DNA from: Saonia sp964398035
Lineage (GTDB): Bacteria; Bacteroidota; Bacteroidia; Flavobacteriales; Flavobacteriaceae
Direction: 5' to 3'
NCBI GenBank assembly: GCA_964398035.1
Contig: CAYNLI010000001.1
Coordinates: 1 to 64,000 of the forward strand
Length of the DNA stretch: 64,000 nt
Shown here: in pieces, positions 32,364-41,324 of the stretch
Numbering within the stretch: the first letter of the stretch is position 1
Layout: every line of letters starts with the position of its first letter
Translations under genes and position numbers: made by a program
Notes under the pieces: model-generated
Told to the model about the DNA's origin: nothing
The model's input: the letters and a program-made list of their open reading frames with translations, nothing else
Database searches by the model: none

Positions 32364-34961
32364 ATGAACACCCGCTCAAGTCGTATAAAAAACATAGCAA
32401 AAATAGGCTTATTATTACTATGTGCCGCCATTACCTCATGCAATACACTCAAAAGAGTTGAAGAGCAAGAGCTATTGCTTACTAAAAATACTATCTACGC
32501 TGATGGGGGAAAAGTAACAAATGAGGATATTCATAGTTTAATTGTACAAAAACCCAACAGTACATTATTGGGATATCCGTTAAGATTAAATTTATATAAT
32601 CTTGCAAAAAAAGACCCTGACTCTTCCTTCCAAAATTGGCTTCACAAAAAAGAAAAAAGAGAACAGCGCCTTATTAATTGGCTGTCAAAAAAGCAGGTTG
32701 ATAGATTAGGCGAATCATTTATGGTAAAAGGGTATAGTGAATGGTTGAAAAATATTGGCGAGCCACCATCTGTAATTGACACATCAAGAACTAGAAAATC
32801 TTTGAATAGATTAGAAGCTTACTATGGTAGTAAAGGGTATTTTAACAACAAGGCCACTTATGATATAATGCGCAATAATAGGAAGCAAAGGGCTCAGATA
32901 GATTACACCATTAAATTGGGCAATCCTTACATTGTTGATTCCGTCACTAAAAAAATAAGTTCTACAGTGATAGATTCAATCTATAAAATTCATACTGATG
33001 ATTCTTTTGTAGAATCTGGAAAACAATTTAATTTATTAGATTTTAATAATGAACGTAAAAGGCTTACAACTTTATTCAGAAATTCTGGCGTTTATAATTT
33101 TCAAGAAAGTTCCATTACTTATAACATTACAAGAGACACAATTAAGACTAATGATGACCAAAAAATGGATGTGGAACTTACTATTGAAAATTTAAAAACA
33201 AGAAATGAAAACACACTTATATCATCAGAATATAAAGTTTATACATTTGATAAAATAAATATTTACGCGGATTATATCTTTGATCAAAATCAAGATTTGC
33301 TACAGTCCATAGAATATGAAAATTATACTATTTATTACAAAGACAAATTACGGTATAAGCCCAAAGCCCTTACCAATGCTATTTTCATGGAAAAAGATAG
33401 TATCTATAGGGATTTGGACAGGTTGCGTACCTTAAGACAAATAACCAACTTAAATACATTTAAGTATCCCAACATAGATTTTGCCCAAGACAGCACACAC
33501 ACAAAACTAACTTCCAACATTTATTTAGCAGCAAGACCCAAGTATTCATCAGAAACCAATTTTGATATTACACACTCTAACATACAACGTTTAGGGATTG
33601 CTTTCAGCACTTCATTGATTACTCGTAATATATTTGGTGGAGCAGAAACGTTAAGCTTTTCAGCTAGAGGATCCTTTGGGCTTTTAGGCGACACATCTTT
33701 ATCTGAAGATTTCTTTTCAGAAATTGGTGGCGATGTTAATCTTACTTTTCCAAGAATATGGATGCCTTTAATTAATACTGAAAAAATTATTCCATACTAT
33801 ATGTTGCCCCAGACTAGAATGACTCTTGGTACCAGTTTCCAAAAAAATATTGGGCTGGATAAACAAACATTCAACAGTATTTTGGGGTATAATTGGTCTC
33901 CAAATGATTTCAAAAAAAATACAATAGAATTACTCAATCTTCAATTTGTCAATAATGTGAACCCTAATCGGTTCTTTGATGTTTATCAAAATTCTTATTC
34001 CAGACTGGATGATATTGCAGATTCTTTCGATGATGAAAATGATTTTCCAAACCTAGCCAATCTTTTTGAAGATCCGGATAATACTGGAAACCCAAATCTT
34101 ATTATCTCTAGCGGCACAAACGGATTTATTAAAGAGGTATTAGAAAATAATCTTATCCCAAACAACACAGACAATTTCAACCAAGTAAGAAGCATTGAGG
34201 AGCGCAGGAAGAGATTAACAGAAAACAACCTCATATTTTCTAGCAACTACACCTATACCAAAAACAATAAAAGTGGCATAAACGACAATGATTTTCACCA
34301 ATTTAGATTTAAAATAGAAAGTGCTGGCAACCTTTTATCAGCACTTTCCAACATCATTACATTTGAGCAAGATGAAAATGCAAACCTACGTGTCTTTGAT
34401 GTACCCTATTCCCAGTATTTAAAAACAGAATTTGATTATATTAAACACTGGAGTCTTGCAGGAGCCAATGTCTTAGCCTTTAAAAGTTTCTTTGGCATAG
34501 CCATTCCTTATGGCAATTCTAATAGTATTCCTTTTACCAGAAGTTATTTTGCCGGTGGATCTAATGACAATAGAGCATGGCATCCATATTCATTAGGCCC
34601 CGGAAGAACGCAGGAGGTAAATGACTTTAATGAGGCAAACCTAAAGTTGGCCCTCAACCTAGAATATCGTTTTCCCATTGCAGGTGATATAAAAGGAGCC
34701 TTATTTGCAGATGCAGGAAACATCTGGAATGCTTTGGATAATGTGGACAATGAAGAAGCCACTTTTAATGGTTTTAGTTCTTTAGCGGATATAGCACTTG
34801 GAACAGGTTTTGGGCTACGGTATGATTTTACCTATTTTGTTATTCGTTTAGATACTGGTTTCAAAACTTACAATCCTGCCGAAGAAGTATCAAAAAGATG
34901 GTTTAGACAATACAATTTTAGTAATGCCATCTTCAACATAGGTATCAATTATCCTTTTTAG
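32364..34961 (+). CDS. tamL: Outer membrane TamL, BamA/TamA-like lipoprotein
   Basis: An 865-residue protein of the Omp85 superfamily. The N terminus is a lipoprotein signal (IGLLLLCAAITSC), as in the Bacteroidetes TamL, which differs from proteobacterial TamA. Then come POTRA-like domains (about residues 30-310) and a C-terminal 16-strand barrel ending in FSNAIFNIGINYPF, with the characteristic GGSNDNRAWHPYSLGPG region in the barrel. It is expected to act with TamB in outer-membrane protein or lipid transport; tamB is not in the window. An in-frame TTG at 32355 is rejected in favour of the ATG. Confidence 0.88.
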   Translation: MNTRSSRIKNIAKIGLLLLCAAITSCNTLKRVEEQELLLTKNTIYADGGKVTNEDIHSLIVQKPNSTLLGYPLRLNLYNLAKKDPDSSFQNWLHKKEKREQRLINWLSKKQVDRLGESFMVKGYSEWLKNIGEPPSVIDTSRTRKSLNRLEAYYGSKGYFNNKATYDIMRNNRKQRAQIDYTIKLGNPYIVDSVTKKISSTVIDSIYKIHTDDSFVESGKQFNLLDFNNERKRLTTLFRNSGVYNFQESSITYNITRDTIKTNDDQKMDVELTIENLKTRNENTLISSEYKVYTFDKINIYADYIFDQNQDLLQSIEYENYTIYYKDKLRYKPKALTNAIFMEKDSIYRDLDRLRTLRQITNLNTFKYPNIDFAQDSTHTKLTSNIYLAARPKYSSETNFDITHSNIQRLGIAFSTSLITRNIFGGAETLSFSARGSFGLLGDTSLSEDFFSEIGGDVNLTFPRIWMPLINTEKIIPYYMLPQTRMTLGTSFQKNIGLDKQTFNSILGYNWSPNDFKKNTIELLNLQFVNNVNPNRFFDVYQNSYSRLDDIADSFDDENDFPNLANLFEDPDNTGNPNLIISSGTNGFIKEVLENNLIPNNTDNFNQVRSIEERRKRLTENNLIFSSNYTYTKNNKSGINDNDFHQFRFKIESAGNLLSALSNIITFEQDENANLRVFDVPYSQYLKTEFDYIKHWSLAGANVLAFKSFFGIAIPYGNSNSIPFTRSYFAGGSNDNRAWHPYSLGPGRTQEVNDFNEANLKLALNLEYRFPIAGDIKGALFADAGNIWNALDNVDNEEATFNGFSSLADIALGTGFGLRYDFTYFVIRLDTGFKTYNPAEEVSKRWFRQYNFSNAIFNIGINYPF

Positions 34962-34977
34962 ACCTACATTATTTCAT

Positions 34978-34985
34978 TACTTTTG
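34978..34985 (+). promoter_or_regulatory. -7 box of fbaA
   Basis: TACTTTTG matches TAnnTTTG, 35 bases before the fbaA ATG. No clear -33 element. Confidence 0.5.
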
Positions 34986-35020
34986 CGCTATCTTTTTAAA
35001 AAACCAAATAGATTAAAATT

Positions 35021-36088
35021 ATGGCCCACAATATCAAAGCAGGAGTTGCCACAGGCGATGAAGTTCAAGAGATTTTTAACTACGCTAAGGAAAAAGGATT
35101 TGCCCTACCTGCTGTAAATGTAATCGGTTCTAGCACTATTAATGGTGTATTAGAAACTGCAGTTAGCTTAAATGCACCCGTTATCATTCAATTTTCTAAC
35201 GGAGGCGCACAATTTAATGCTGGCAAAGGTTTGTCCAATGTAGGGCAAAAGGCTGCTATTGCTGGTGCCATTGCCGGTGCAAAACACATACATCAATTGG
35301 CAGAAGCTTACGGCGCCGTTGTTATTTTACATACAGATCATTGTGCTAAAAAATTATTACCATGGATAGATGGTCTTTTAGATGCCAGTGAAAAGCATTA
35401 TGCTGAAACTGGAAAATCACTTTTCAGCTCACATATGATTGATTTATCTGAAGAACCTATTGAAGAAAACATAGCCATATGTAAAGAATACTTGTCCAGA
35501 ATGAGTAAAATGGACATGACTTTAGAAATAGAGCTTGGCATTACAGGTGGTGAAGAAGATGGTGTTGATAATTCTGATGTAGATGATTCTAAATTATACA
35601 CTCAACCAGAAGAAGTAGCTTACGCCTACGAAGAACTTTCTAAAATAAGTCCTCGTTTTACTATAGCTGCAGCTTTTGGCAATGTACATGGTGTTTACAA
35701 GCCTGGGAATGTAAAATTGACTCCAAAAATTCTTTTAAATTCTCAAGAATATATTTCTAAAAAATATGGTGTTGAAAATAACCACATCGATTTTGTATTC
35801 CATGGCGGTTCTGGTTCTACAGTAGAAGAAATTAGAGAAGGTATTAGCTACGGAGTTATCAAAATGAATATTGATACCGATTTACAGTATGCATTCCTTG
35901 CAGGAGTAAGAGATTATGTTCAGGATAAAAAAGATTATCTACAAGCACAGATAGGAAACCCTACAGGAAGTGACGAACCCAACAAAAAGTTTTATGACCC
36001 AAGAGTATGGTTACGTGAAGGTGAAAAAACTTTTGTAGAAAGATTGAAAAAAGCGTTTGAAGATTTAAATAATGTAAATACATTATAA
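35021..36088 (+). CDS. fbaA: Class II fructose-bisphosphate aldolase
   Basis: A 355-residue zinc-dependent aldolase of class IIA that cleaves fructose-1,6-bisphosphate into dihydroxyacetone phosphate and glyceraldehyde-3-phosphate. Seen are LPAVNVIGSSTINGVLE, the zinc and catalytic region VILHTDHCAKKLLPW, LEIELGITGGEEDG, FGNVHGVYKPGNV and VFHGGSGSTVEEI followed by KMNIDTDLQYAF. The length is the usual one for the E. coli FbaA type. It precedes accD by 33 bases. Confidence 0.97.
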   Translation: MAHNIKAGVATGDEVQEIFNYAKEKGFALPAVNVIGSSTINGVLETAVSLNAPVIIQFSNGGAQFNAGKGLSNVGQKAAIAGAIAGAKHIHQLAEAYGAVVILHTDHCAKKLLPWIDGLLDASEKHYAETGKSLFSSHMIDLSEEPIEENIAICKEYLSRMSKMDMTLEIELGITGGEEDGVDNSDVDDSKLYTQPEEVAYAYEELSKISPRFTIAAAFGNVHGVYKPGNVKLTPKILLNSQEYISKKYGVENNHIDFVFHGGSGSTVEEIREGISYGVIKMNIDTDLQYAFLAGVRDYVQDKKDYLQAQIGNPTGSDEPNKKFYDPRVWLREGEKTFVERLKKAFEDLNNVNTL

Positions 36089-36121
36089 CTCCAAGTAATC
36101 CTTTAATACTACATTCAGCTT

Positions 36122-36982
36122 ATGACAGCATGGTTTAAAAGAACGGAAAAGGGAATACAAACTGCAACCGAGGAGAAAAAAGATACTCCTAAGGGGCTTT
36201 GGTACAAGTCCCCTACCGGAAAAATTGTTGAATCTGAAGAATTGGCCAAAAACTTTTATGTTAGTCCAGAAGATGACTACCATGTTAGAATAGGTAGTAA
36301 AGAATATTTTCAGATTCTTTTTGATGACAATAAGTTCACAGAGCTAGATGCTAAGCTCTCATCTAAAGACCCATTAAAGTTTGAAGACAGTAAGAAATAC
36401 ACAGACCGTTTAAAAGCTGCCCAGAAAAAAACAGGTCTAAAAGATGCTGTCAGAACAGCCGTTGGGAAATCTCTTGGAAAGGATTTAGTAATAGCTGCAA
36501 TGGATTTCAGTTTTATTGGAGGTTCTATGGGAAGTGTTGTAGGAGAGAAAATTGCAAGAGCAATAGATTATTCTATAAAGAAGAAAATCCCTTTTTTAAT
36601 GATTTCTAAATCTGGTGGCGCCAGAATGATGGAAGCTGCTTTATCTTTAATGCAATTGGCAAAAACATCAGCTAAACTAGCGCAACTTGCTGAGGCTAAG
36701 ATTCCGTACATATCCTTATGCACAGACCCTACCACAGGAGGCACAACAGCTTCATATGCTATGCTAGGCGATATCAATATAGCAGAGCCAAAAGCATTGA
36801 TAGGTTTTGCAGGCCCACGTATAGTTAAAGACACTACTGGAAAAGAATTGCCAGAAGGGTTCCAAACATCAGAATTTCTTAAAGAACATGGGTTTTTAGA
36901 CTTTATAACACACCGTAGTGACCTTAAAAAGAAAGTAAATCTATACATTGATTTAATCCAAAACAATCCTATCAGATCGTAA
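36122..36982 (+). CDS. accD: Acetyl-CoA carboxylase carboxyltransferase beta, no zinc finger
   Basis: A 286-residue subunit that, with AccA, moves CO2 from biotin to acetyl-CoA to make malonyl-CoA. The crotonase-like core is clear (MISKSGGARMMEAALSLMQL, CTDPTTGGTTASYAMLGD, GFAGPRIVKDTTG). The N terminus aligns with the zinc ribbon of E. coli AccD (KGLWYKSPTGKIVESEEL and FYVSPEDDYHVRIGSKEY) but none of the four zinc Cys is present: the positions hold Ser30, Thr or Gly, Ser48 and Asp51. The domain is kept in length but cannot bind zinc in the usual way. Confidence 0.94.
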   Translation: MTAWFKRTEKGIQTATEEKKDTPKGLWYKSPTGKIVESEELAKNFYVSPEDDYHVRIGSKEYFQILFDDNKFTELDAKLSSKDPLKFEDSKKYTDRLKAAQKKTGLKDAVRTAVGKSLGKDLVIAAMDFSFIGGSMGSVVGEKIARAIDYSIKKKIPFLMISKSGGARMMEAALSLMQLAKTSAKLAQLAEAKIPYISLCTDPTTGGTTASYAMLGDINIAEPKALIGFAGPRIVKDTTGKELPEGFQTSEFLKEHGFLDFITHRSDLKKKVNLYIDLIQNNPIRS

Positions 36983-36994
36983 AGGATTTAGTTG

Positions 36995-37002
36995 TATATT
37001 TG
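36995..37002 (+). promoter_or_regulatory. -7 box of rpsO
   Basis: TATATTTG, a perfect TAnnTTTG, lies 13 bases after accD and 56 bases before the rpsO ATG. The leader of about 50 bases may carry S15 autoregulation, but I see no clear structure. Confidence 0.6.
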
Positions 37003-37058
37003 CGCCCTGATTGAAGAAATCAATCAAGTACATAAAAATCATTTAAAATAATATTGGA

Positions 37059-37328
37059 ATGTATTTAACACCAAAAGTAAAGACCGAAATCTTTAAGAAA
37101 CACGGCAAAACAGAAAAGAACACAGGTTCTGCAGAAGGACAAATAGCTTTGTTCACTTTTAGGATTAACCACTTAACAGAGCATTTAAAAAACAATCGTA
37201 AAGATTTTAATACAGAGCGTTCTTTGGTTAAACTGGTAGGTAAAAGAAGAAGTCTTCTAGATTACCTTATAAAGAAAGATATTGTAAGATATCGTGAAAT
37301 AATTAAAGAATTAAGTATTAGAAAATAA
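37059..37328 (+). CDS. rpsO: 30S ribosomal protein S15
   Basis: An 89-residue ribosomal protein of the normal length that binds the central domain of 16S rRNA (helices h20-h22). Family sequence includes GSAEGQIALFTFRINHLTEHL, and LVKLVGKRRSLLDYLIKKD near the C terminus. It has its own terminator and precedes pnp, an order conserved in many bacteria. Confidence 0.97.
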   Translation: MYLTPKVKTEIFKKHGKTEKNTGSAEGQIALFTFRINHLTEHLKNNRKDFNTERSLVKLVGKRRSLLDYLIKKDIVRYREIIKELSIRK

Positions 37329-37331
37329 TTA

Positions 37332-37361
37332 AAAAAGGGAAAGCTAAGCTTTCCCTTTTTT
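37332..37361 (+). terminator. Terminator after rpsO
   Basis: A 13-bp stem AAAAAGGGAAAGC with its complement, three-base loop, ends in a T run. It starts three bases after the rpsO stop, so pnp is probably transcribed separately or by readthrough. Confidence 0.9.
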
Positions 37362-37446
37362 AAATGCAAAGCCCTTGGTTGTATTTAAATACAAGGCAAC
37401 ACAAAAAGCTACATTTAGTTTTTCATTGGTCAACACAACAACACAA

Positions 37447-37469
37447 CCCGACCGTCAGGCAGACGGTGG
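37447..37469. repeat. Short intergenic palindrome ACCGTC-GACGGT
   Basis: ACCGTC (37451-37456), five bases, GACGGT (37462-37467), with CCCG before and GG after. GC-rich compared with the surrounding sequence. Elements of this form (with CAGGCAG in the loop) occur in many copies between genes in Bacteroidetes; here only one is seen. It lies in the rpsO-pnp spacer. Confidence 0.4.
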
Positions 37470-37519
37470 ACCAAATGTTTAACAAGCCTGTTACTAAACA
37501 CAGGTTGTAACAATTTTTT

Positions 37520-39736
37520 ATGATTCCAAAAACTTTTAAAGAGGTCATAGACCTTGGTGACGGTAGAGAGATTTCTATTGAAACTGGAAAATTGGCAAAG
37601 CAAGCCCATGGCTCTGTTGTTGTTCAATCAGGAAAATGTATGTTATTATGTACAGTAGTTTCAAACTATGAACAAAAAGACTTAGATTTTCTACCATTAA
37701 CGGTAGATTACCGTGAAAAATTCGCTGCATCTGGACGTTATCCAGGTGGTTTCTTCAAAAGAGAAGCAAGACCAAGTGATGGTGAAGTATTGACTATGAG
37801 ATTGGTAGACAGGGTATTGCGCCCTTTATTCCCAAAAGATTATCACTCAGAAACACAAGTGATGATTCAATTAATGTCTCATGACGAAGACGTAATGCCA
37901 GATGCAATGGCAGCATTAGCAGCTTCTGCTGCAATTCAACTTTCAGACTTTCCGTTTGAATGTGCCATTTCGGAAGCACGAGTAGCTCGTGTAAACGGTG
38001 AATTTGTTATTAACCCAAGTAGAGCACAATTAGCAGAATCTGACATCGATATGATGATTGGAGCTTCAGCCGATTCAGTAATGATGGTTGAAGGTGAAAT
38101 GGATGAAATTTCTGAAGAAGAAATGACAGAAGCCATTAAATTTGCACATGAAGCCATTAAAGTACAATGTGCTGCACAATTAAAATTAGCAGAAGCATTT
38201 GGCAGAAAAGAAGTTCGTGAATACCCAGGAGAAAGAGTAGATGAAGAACTTTCTCAGAAAATTCATGACATGGCATATGACAAAGTATATGCTATTGCTA
38301 AAGCAGGTTCTGCTAAACACGAAAGAAGTGCTGCTTTCGCAAAAATCAAAGAAGAAATAAAAGCTTCTTTCTCTGAAGAAGAAGTAGAAGATTACGGAGA
38401 TTTAATTTCTAAATACTACCGTAAAGCAGAAAAAGCTGCTATCCGTAATCTAACCTTAGATGAAGGTTTACGTTTAGACGGTCGTAAAACAGATGAGATT
38501 CGTCCAATCTGGTGCGAGATAGATTATTTACCATCAACCCATGGTTCAGCAATCTTTACAAGAGGAGAAACTCAAGCATTAGCGACAGTAACTTTAGGAA
38601 CCTCAAGAGAAGCTAATAAAATAGATATGCCGTCTTACGAAGGTGAAGAAACATTCTATTTACACTATAACTTCCCTCCTTTCTGTACAGGAGAAGCAAG
38701 ACCAATTAGAGGAACATCTCGTAGAGAAGTTGGTCATGGTAACTTAGCACAACGTGCATTAAAAGGAATGATTCCTGCAGATTGTCCTTACACAGTACGT
38801 GTAGTATCAGAAGTATTAGAATCTAACGGTTCTTCTTCTATGGCAACTGTATGTTCTGGAACAATGGCATTAATGGATGCTGGTATTCAACTTATAAGAC
38901 CAGTTTCTGGTATTGCAATGGGATTGATTTCTGATGCTAAAACTGGAAAGTATGCTGTTTTATCTGATATTCTTGGTGATGAAGATCACTTAGGAGATAT
39001 GGATTTTAAAGTAACAGGAACAGAAAAAGGAATCACTGCATGCCAAATGGACATTAAAGTAAAAGGACTTTCTTATGAAATTCTTGTAAATGCATTAATG
39101 CAGGCAAATGCTGGTAGATTACATATTTTAAGCAAACTTACCGATACAATTGCTACGTCAAATGAAGACGTTAAAGCACATGCTCCAAAAATGGTTACTG
39201 TTACTATTCCTGGAGATTTTATTGGTGCATTGATTGGTCCTGGCGGAAAAGTGATTCAAGAACTTCAGAAAACAACAGGATGTACAATTGTTATCAACGA
39301 AGACCCTGTAACAGAAGAAGGTCTTGTTGAAATCTTAGGGACAGACCAAGATGGCATTGATGCTGTATTGGCAAAAATAGATTCTATCACCTTTAAACCA
39401 GAAGTTGGTAGCGTGTATGAAGTGAAAGTAATAAAAATGTTAGATTTTGGTGCTGTAGTGGAATATGCTGAAGCTCCAGGAAACGAGGTTTTATTACATG
39501 TATCTGAATTGGCATGGGAACGCACAGAAAATGTATCTGATGTGGTAAACATGGGTGATGTTTTTGATGTTAAATATTTTGGACTAGATAAAAGAACCCG
39601 TAAGGATAAAGTATCTAGAAAAGCATTATTGCCAAAACCAGAAGGTTATGTTGAAAGACCACCTAGAACTGACAGAGATAATAGAAGTCGTGGTGGAAAC
39701 GATAGAAATAGAGATCGTAAACCAAGAAGGGATTAA
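37520..39736 (+). CDS. pnp: Polyribonucleotide nucleotidyltransferase (PNPase)
   Basis: A 738-residue 3'-5' phosphorolytic exoribonuclease, trimeric and part of RNA decay. Domains in order: first RNase PH domain (about 10-140, with FFKREARPSDGEVLTMRL), the helical linker (about 240-320), second RNase PH domain with the active site (about 320-540, IRGTSRREVGHGNLAQRAL), KH domain (about 555-615, IGALIGPGGKVIQELQ) and S1 domain (about 625-700, GSVYEVKVIKMLDFGAVVEY). The C terminus is a basic Arg/Asp/Asn tail (PPRTDRDNRSRGGNDRN). A terminator follows. Confidence 0.97.
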   Translation: MIPKTFKEVIDLGDGREISIETGKLAKQAHGSVVVQSGKCMLLCTVVSNYEQKDLDFLPLTVDYREKFAASGRYPGGFFKREARPSDGEVLTMRLVDRVLRPLFPKDYHSETQVMIQLMSHDEDVMPDAMAALAASAAIQLSDFPFECAISEARVARVNGEFVINPSRAQLAESDIDMMIGASADSVMMVEGEMDEISEEEMTEAIKFAHEAIKVQCAAQLKLAEAFGRKEVREYPGERVDEELSQKIHDMAYDKVYAIAKAGSAKHERSAAFAKIKEEIKASFSEEEVEDYGDLISKYYRKAEKAAIRNLTLDEGLRLDGRKTDEIRPIWCEIDYLPSTHGSAIFTRGETQALATVTLGTSREANKIDMPSYEGEETFYLHYNFPPFCTGEARPIRGTSRREVGHGNLAQRALKGMIPADCPYTVRVVSEVLESNGSSSMATVCSGTMALMDAGIQLIRPVSGIAMGLISDAKTGKYAVLSDILGDEDHLGDMDFKVTGTEKGITACQMDIKVKGLSYEILVNALMQANAGRLHILSKLTDTIATSNEDVKAHAPKMVTVTIPGDFIGALIGPGGKVIQELQKTTGCTIVINEDPVTEEGLVEILGTDQDGIDAVLAKIDSITFKPEVGSVYEVKVIKMLDFGAVVEYAEAPGNEVLLHVSELAWERTENVSDVVNMGDVFDVKYFGLDKRTRKDKVSRKALLPKPEGYVERPPRTDRDNRSRGGNDRNRDRKPRRD

Positions 39737-39759
39737 TCTCCAATCTTAAATTTATACAA

Positions 39760-39790
39760 GCCTCAACGTTAAGTTGGGGCTTTTTTTATT
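39760..39790 (+). terminator. Terminator after pnp
   Basis: An 8-bp stem (39760-39767 with 39773-39780, one T-G pair) followed by seven T. Confidence 0.88.
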
Positions 39791-39958
39791 TTCTACGCAA
39801 CCTTTTGAACATTTACAGACTACTAATAAAACACAGCAATACCAACAAAAAAAATTCAAATATATCCATATACCAATGTATCTTTTTATAATAGCTCACA
39901 AATACATCCACAATAGATAATGACTTAAACAACAATAAAAAATCCTCTACCCTTAAAA

Positions 39959-40144
39959 TTGGTTATGGTGTTTACTTAATCTTCAGCGCAAACAAAAAAA
40001 TGGGGTATTAGAATAGGAGCGGGCTTAAATAATTTTTACAAAAGCACATTCAATGTCCTAATTTACCCAAACAAAACAATTCCCCGTTTTTATTCACTTT
40101 GCAAACGGGAACACAACTTAAACTATAAAGCACTCTTTCACAGG
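39959..40144 (+). pseudogene. Possible relic of an outer-membrane protein gene
   Basis: The 523-base stretch between pnp and rpoD has no intact gene. Apart from the pnp terminator it holds a degenerate reading frame: VMVFT, a stop, then SSAQTKKWGIRIGAGLNNFY, which looks like the end of a signal peptide and the first strand of a porin-like barrel, and in another frame FTLQTGTQLKL, a phrase typical of such barrels. Stops and frame changes make it non-functional. The match is short and the call is weak; the rest of the region is AT-rich with nothing I recognise. Confidence 0.25.
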
Positions 40145-40259
40145 TAAATAATAACTGTTTAACCAAAAAAAAAGAAATTTAGGCACCCTTTTGTAACATT
40201 TTTAGTTTTTCTACGTATAAGTATATGCAGTCTATGCAATTTGAACTTAATTTATTTAA

Positions 40260-41123
40260 ATGAGACAGCTTAAGATTACAAAACAGGTTACCAATAGGGA
40301 AACCGCATCTTTGGATAAGTATTTGCAAGAAATTGGCAAAGTGGATCTTATTACCGCAGAAGAAGAAGTAGAATTGGCACAACGTATCAAGGCAGGCGAT
40401 CAACTCGCTCTTGAAGAACTCACAAAAGCCAATCTAAGATTCGTGGTATCCGTAGCTAAGCAATACCAAAACCAAGGGCTTACTTTACCGGATTTAATTA
40501 ACGAGGGAAACCTTGGACTGATTAAAGCTGCACAACGTTTTGACGAAACAAGGGGATTTAAATTTATCTCTTACGCTGTATGGTGGATTCGTCAATCCAT
40601 ATTACAAGCATTGGCAGAACAATCACGTATTGTTCGTTTGCCATTGAACAAAATTGGTTCTATTAACAAAATCAATAAAACCTTTGCGTTTTTAGAACAA
40701 GCTCATGAACGTATGCCATCACCAGAGGAAATTGCCAAGGAATTGGATATGACTGTGGATGATGTAAAGCAATCTTTGAAAAACTCAGGGCGCCATGTAT
40801 CTATGGATGCTCCTTTGATTGATGGGGAAAATTCTAACCTATACGATGTTTTACGTAGCGGTGAGTCTCCAAATCCAGATAGAGAATTGTTGCATGAGTC
40901 ATTAAGAACTGAAATAGAAAGAGCTTTGGAAACATTGACTCCTAGAGAAGCAGATGTTATTCGTTTGTATTTTGGTCTAGCAGGGCAACATTCTATGACC
41001 TTGGAAGAAATTGGTGAAACTTTTGAGCTTACAAGAGAAAGAGTTCGCCAAATAAAAGAAAAGGCCATTAGAAGGTTAAAGCATACTTCTAGAAGTAAAA
41101 TATTAAAGACCTATTTGGGATAA
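40260..41123 (+). CDS. rpoD: Primary sigma factor RpoD/SigA
   Basis: A 287-residue sigma-70 protein. It lacks region 1.1 and the large non-conserved insert, as is normal for the Bacteroidetes primary sigma. Region 1.2 is SLDKYLQEIGKVDLITAEEE, region 2 includes GNLGLIKAAQRFDETRGFKF and SYAVWWIRQSILQALAEQS, region 3 has ERMPSPEEIAKELDMT, and region 4 has the helix-turn-helix TLEEIGETFELTRERVRQI. It would recognise the TAnnTTTG promoters seen in this window. A terminator is 115 bases downstream. Confidence 0.97.
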   Translation: MRQLKITKQVTNRETASLDKYLQEIGKVDLITAEEEVELAQRIKAGDQLALEELTKANLRFVVSVAKQYQNQGLTLPDLINEGNLGLIKAAQRFDETRGFKFISYAVWWIRQSILQALAEQSRIVRLPLNKIGSINKINKTFAFLEQAHERMPSPEEIAKELDMTVDDVKQSLKNSGRHVSMDAPLIDGENSNLYDVLRSGESPNPDRELLHESLRTEIERALETLTPREADVIRLYFGLAGQHSMTLEEIGETFELTRERVRQIKEKAIRRLKHTSRSKILKTYLG

Positions 41124-41237
41124 TCCCAAACACAGATTACAGTTAAATCTCCTGTATTGGAAATTTGGTATAAAAATTGTAATTTGTGAACTGTAACAAC
41201 AGTTTATCATGACTGTTCGTTTTTTGATTGATGAATA

Positions 41238-41264
41238 AACTCCGGCTGATTACCGGAGTTTTTC
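41238..41264 (+). terminator. Terminator after rpoD
   Basis: AACTCCGG and CCGGAGTT with a seven-base loop, then TTTC. The stem lies 115 bases after the rpoD stop. Confidence 0.8.
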
Positions 41265-41289
41265 ATTTATAATAACCACATCATTTCAC

Positions 41290-41297
41290 TACTTTTG
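41290..41297 (+). promoter_or_regulatory. -7 box of rpe
   Basis: TACTTTTG matches TAnnTTTG; the rpe ATG at 41325 follows after 27 bases. No -33 TTG at the right distance. Confidence 0.5.
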
Positions 41298-41324
41298 TAA
41301 TAGCAACAAGTTTAGTTCTACAAA

